DNA from: Jiangella alkaliphila | Lineage (GTDB): Bacteria > Actinomycetota > Actinomycetes > Jiangellales > Jiangellaceae | Length of the DNA stretch: 64,000 nucleotides | Assembly (NCBI RefSeq): GCF_900105925.1 | Contig: NZ_LT629791.1 | Span: forward strand, 5,302,001-5,366,000 | Direction of reading: 5' to 3' | Shown here: piece after piece, positions 61,895 through 64,000 of the stretch | How positions within the stretch are numbered: the first letter of the stretch is position 1 | How the letters are laid out: each line of letters begins with the position of its first letter | Program-made: the position numbers and the translations under genes | Notes under the pieces: generated by a model | Databases searched by the model: none | Told to the model about the DNA's origin: nothing | Seen by the model: the letters and a program-made list of their open reading frames with translations, nothing else

Positions 61895-63259
61895 TCAATC
61901 GCCGGCGGTCGGCGTACTGGTCGACTCGCCGGCCGGCGTCTCGGCCGGCTTCTCGGCTGCGGCCTTCTTCGCCGGCGCCTTCTTGGCGGCCGTGGCCTTC
62001 TTGGCGGTCGTGGCCTTCTTCGCCGCTGCCGTCTTCTTCGCCGCCGCGGTCTCGGTCGCGGCCTTCTTCGCGGGCGCCTTCTTGGCCGTCGACGCCTTCT
62101 TCGCGGCCGTGGTCTTCGCCGTCGTCGCCGAGGCGGTGCCCGCGGCAGCGCTGGTCTTCGCCGACGCCGCAGCCGCCGGCTCCGCGACCTTCTCGTCCGC
62201 CGGCTTCTCGCCCGCCGGCTTCTCCTCAGCGGGCTTCTCTTCAGCCGGCTTCGCCTCGGCGTCGACCTTCTCGGCGTCGGCGGCCTTCGTCTCGGCCGGA
62301 TCCTTGCCGTCGGCGGGTTCCTTCGCGCCGTCCTCGGGCTCGTCGTCCGGAAGGGTGATCGGGGTGTCGTCCTCGGACTTGCCCTTGTCGTCGAACGGGT
62401 CGGGCTGGTCGTAGAAGCCGCGCAGCGACTCCGGGTCCTCGCGCCCCGGGTTCCGCTTGAGCGACCAGAAGAAGAAGCCGACCGCCGCCACGAAGATCAG
62501 ACCGGTCACCCACAGGTTCACCCGGACGCCGAAGATCTCGTTGGCGCTGTCGATGCGCAGGTACTCCCAGAAGCCGCGACCCAGCGTGTAGCCGGCCACG
62601 TACAGCGCGAACAGCCGGCCGTAACCGATGGTGTAGCGCTTGTCCAGCCACAGCAGCAGGAACGCCACCCCGACCGCCCACAACGCCTCGTACAGGAACG
62701 TCGGGTGGAAGGTGGTGAAGTCGGCGTAGCCCTCCGGCCGGTGCGCGGGGTCGATCTCCAGGCCCCACGGCAGGTCGGTGGGCCGGCCGAACAGCTCCTG
62801 GTTGAACCAGTTGCCGACCCGGCCGATGGCCTGGGCGAACAGGATGCCCGGCGCCATGGTGTCGGCCATCGCCGCGAACGGGACGCCGCGGCGGCGGCAG
62901 GCGATCCAGACGCCCAGGGCGCCCATGGCGATGGCGCCCCAGATGCCCAGGCCGCCCTCCCAGATCTGCAGCGCCTGCCAGGGGTCGCGCCCCTCGCGGA
63001 AGTAGAGCTGGTTGTCGGTGATGACGTGGTAGATGCGGCCGCCGATGATGCCGAACGGCACCGCCCACACCGCGATGTCGGCGACGACGCCGGGCTCGCC
63101 GCCACGGGCCAGCCAGCGCCGGTTGCCGAGCCAGATCGCCAGCACGATGCCGGCCATGATGCACAGGGCGTACGCCCTCAGATCGAACCCGAAGATGTCG
63201 ATGGCGTTGCTGTCCGGGCTGGGAATGGAGGTGGGCACCACGGCCGGCGTCGCGATCAC
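61895..63259 (-). CDS. lgt: Prolipoprotein diacylglyceryl transferase with a Lys/Ala-rich tail
   Basis: 454 residues from a GTG without a clear ribosome site. Seven membrane segments; catalytic and lipid-binding motifs GGRIYHV, IGRVGNWFNQELFG, HPTFLYEALW and GRGFWEYLR. It transfers a diacylglycerol group to the lipobox Cys of prelipoproteins, such as the several receptors in this window. After about residue 280 comes a cytoplasmic tail of about 170 residues, acidic first and then made of AAKKA/PAKKA/EKPA repeats like a histone-H1 tail. The typical enzyme ends near residue 290. Confidence 0.92.
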   Translation of the reverse strand: MIATPAVVPTSIPSPDSNAIDIFGFDLRAYALCIMAGIVLAIWLGNRRWLARGGEPGVVADIAVWAVPFGIIGGRIYHVITDNQLYFREGRDPWQALQIWEGGLGIWGAIAMGALGVWIACRRRGVPFAAMADTMAPGILFAQAIGRVGNWFNQELFGRPTDLPWGLEIDPAHRPEGYADFTTFHPTFLYEALWAVGVAFLLLWLDKRYTIGYGRLFALYVAGYTLGRGFWEYLRIDSANEIFGVRVNLWVTGLIFVAAVGFFFWSLKRNPGREDPESLRGFYDQPDPFDDKGKSEDDTPITLPDDEPEDGAKEPADGKDPAETKAADAEKVDAEAKPAEEKPAEEKPAGEKPADEKVAEPAAAASAKTSAAAGTASATTAKTTAAKKASTAKKAPAKKAATETAAAKKTAAAKKATTAKKATAAKKAPAKKAAAEKPAETPAGESTSTPTAGD

Positions 63260-63313
63260 AGGCGAACCGTACCGGACCGGTCGATCCGGGTCATCATCGC
63301 GGTGTGCTCCAGA

Positions 63314-64000
63314 TCACTGGGTGGCGGACGGGTCGGGCGTCTCGCCCGCGGGCGGCGTGACCGGCGGGGTGGCCGGCGCCGTGCCCGTGGCGTCGGGCGC
63401 CGGGGTGGCGAGGCTGCCACCAGCGGCGACGGTCGCGACGGCGGCGTTGAGGCCCTCGGGCGTCCACTGGGCGGCGTCGAGCACCTCACCGTTGACGAAC
63501 ACCGTCGGCGTGCCGGTGATCTCGTTGTCGCGGGCCGTCTCGGGCACCGCGGCCGCCCAGTCCTCGAAGTCGTCGTCGCGGACGCAGCTCTCGTAGTCGC
63601 CGCCGATGCCGACCTGCTCACCGAGGTCGACCAGCGAGCTGGTGGACCACTGGGTGCCGGCCGCGGCGAACGCGGCGCCCTTGAACTCCAACGCCTGGTC
63701 CTCCTGCGCGGCGCAGGCGAACGCGTTGTTGGCGCGGCGGGAGTAGACGGCGCCGGTGAAGTCGAGCGGGTGGTAGACGATGTTCGCCTGGCCGGAGTCG
63801 ACCAGCGACTGGATCGCCGTGCTGTTGGTCGCCTCGAACTCCGCGCAGTGCGGGCAGAGGAAGTCCATCCAGTAGTCGATGGTGACCGGCGCGCTGGCCT
63901 CGCCGACGAGGATGCCGCCGCCGTCGCCCTCGATGGCCTGGCCGTTCCCGGACCCGACGGCGTCAGGCACCTCGACCGGGCCGTCGCTGCCGCCGCGGCT
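63314..64000 (-). CDS. DsbA-family thioredoxin-fold protein, N-terminus outside the window
   Basis: At least 228 residues; the frame is open to the window edge, so the true start (and any membrane anchor) is missing. ITIDYWMDFLCPHCAEFEA-type sequence carries the CPHC redox pair; further on TGTPTVFVNGEVLD has the cis-Pro loop. The end is Pro/Thr-rich. It is a predicted exported disulfide or thiol oxidoreductase. Separated from lgt by 54 nt. Confidence 0.8.
   Translation of the reverse strand, partial: SRGGSDGPVEVPDAVGSGNGQAIEGDGGGILVGEASAPVTIDYWMDFLCPHCAEFEATNSTAIQSLVDSGQANIVYHPLDFTGAVYSRRANNAFACAAQEDQALEFKGAAFAAAGTQWSTSSLVDLGEQVGIGGDYESCVRDDDFEDWAAAVPETARDNEITGTPTVFVNGEVLDAAQWTPEGLNAAVATVAAGGSLATPAPDATGTAPATPPVTPPAGETPDPSATQ

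Noticed and set aside
1-64000. CRISPR array
   Set aside because: No series of regularly spaced short repeats was seen, and no cas genes.

Overview
The window is GC-rich DNA with actinobacterial gene content: an ANTAR response regulator of the PdtaR type, a 13E12-type DUF222/HNH gene, a DUF1707 protein, zinc-free L33/L36 paralogues behind a Zur-type box, many GTG/TTG starts and dense 4-nt gene overlaps. Phylum Actinomycetota is safe; the genus cannot be fixed from the sequence alone.

Layout. 1-5972: a cut IS1380-type transposase, a Tat-exported M20 amidohydrolase, two branched-chain-amino-acid-type binding lipoproteins and the ANTAR regulator. 6040-6113: a tRNA with a CAA (Leu) anticodon and an unusually short variable loop. 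Behind its 3' end lie small, lower-GC genes (6189-7451) that look like the remains of a mobile element. 7465-17582: ArsR with two SRPBCC proteins, a methyltransferase, an MFS exporter, an intact IS982-type element, a two-component system, a GNAT enzyme, a DUF4118 protein, and rpmJ/rpmG behind a Zur box. 17749-24064: a LysR/nitroreductase pair, AraC with two flavin reductases, a short threonyl-tRNA synthetase preceded by a Thr-rich leader peptide, and a deleted sigma-factor remnant.

24096-43998 is one large carbohydrate-use region. From a shared control region (39161-39362) with two good divergent promoters and four copies of an ATTGGT-type site, a leftward unit encodes a FAD oxidoreductase, a complete CUT1 importer, an alpha-galactosidase-like enzyme, a GH5-like enzyme, a secreted beta-helix/ricin protein, a second importer, and a nitrilase. 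The rightward unit encodes a GntR/HutC repressor, a phosphotriesterase-family lactonase or hydrolase, a SIS protein, a FGGY kinase and an SDR. The likely job is uptake of a glycoside or oligosaccharide, hydrolysis inside the cell, and oxidation and phosphorylation of the sugar by an undescribed route. The second importer's binding protein and the nitrilase each carry a frameshift.

43999-48991: DUF6398, an SOS-box-controlled DUF222/HNH protein, exonuclease III, a broken LysE exporter and small proteins. 49022-56483: pyk, gltD and gltB, central carbon and nitrogen genes. 56880-61543: a three-level nest, in which an IS256-type element sits inside another copy of itself, which sits inside an IS1182-type element; the target duplications and element lengths agree exactly. 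61895-64000: lgt with a long Lys/Ala-rich tail, and a DsbA-like protein cut by the window edge.

Throughout the window there are dispersed hairpins. Three of them (311-407, 23754-23831, 61734-61811) share one architecture while their outer stems differ in sequence yet remain paired, which makes them the best candidate for an undescribed structured element.
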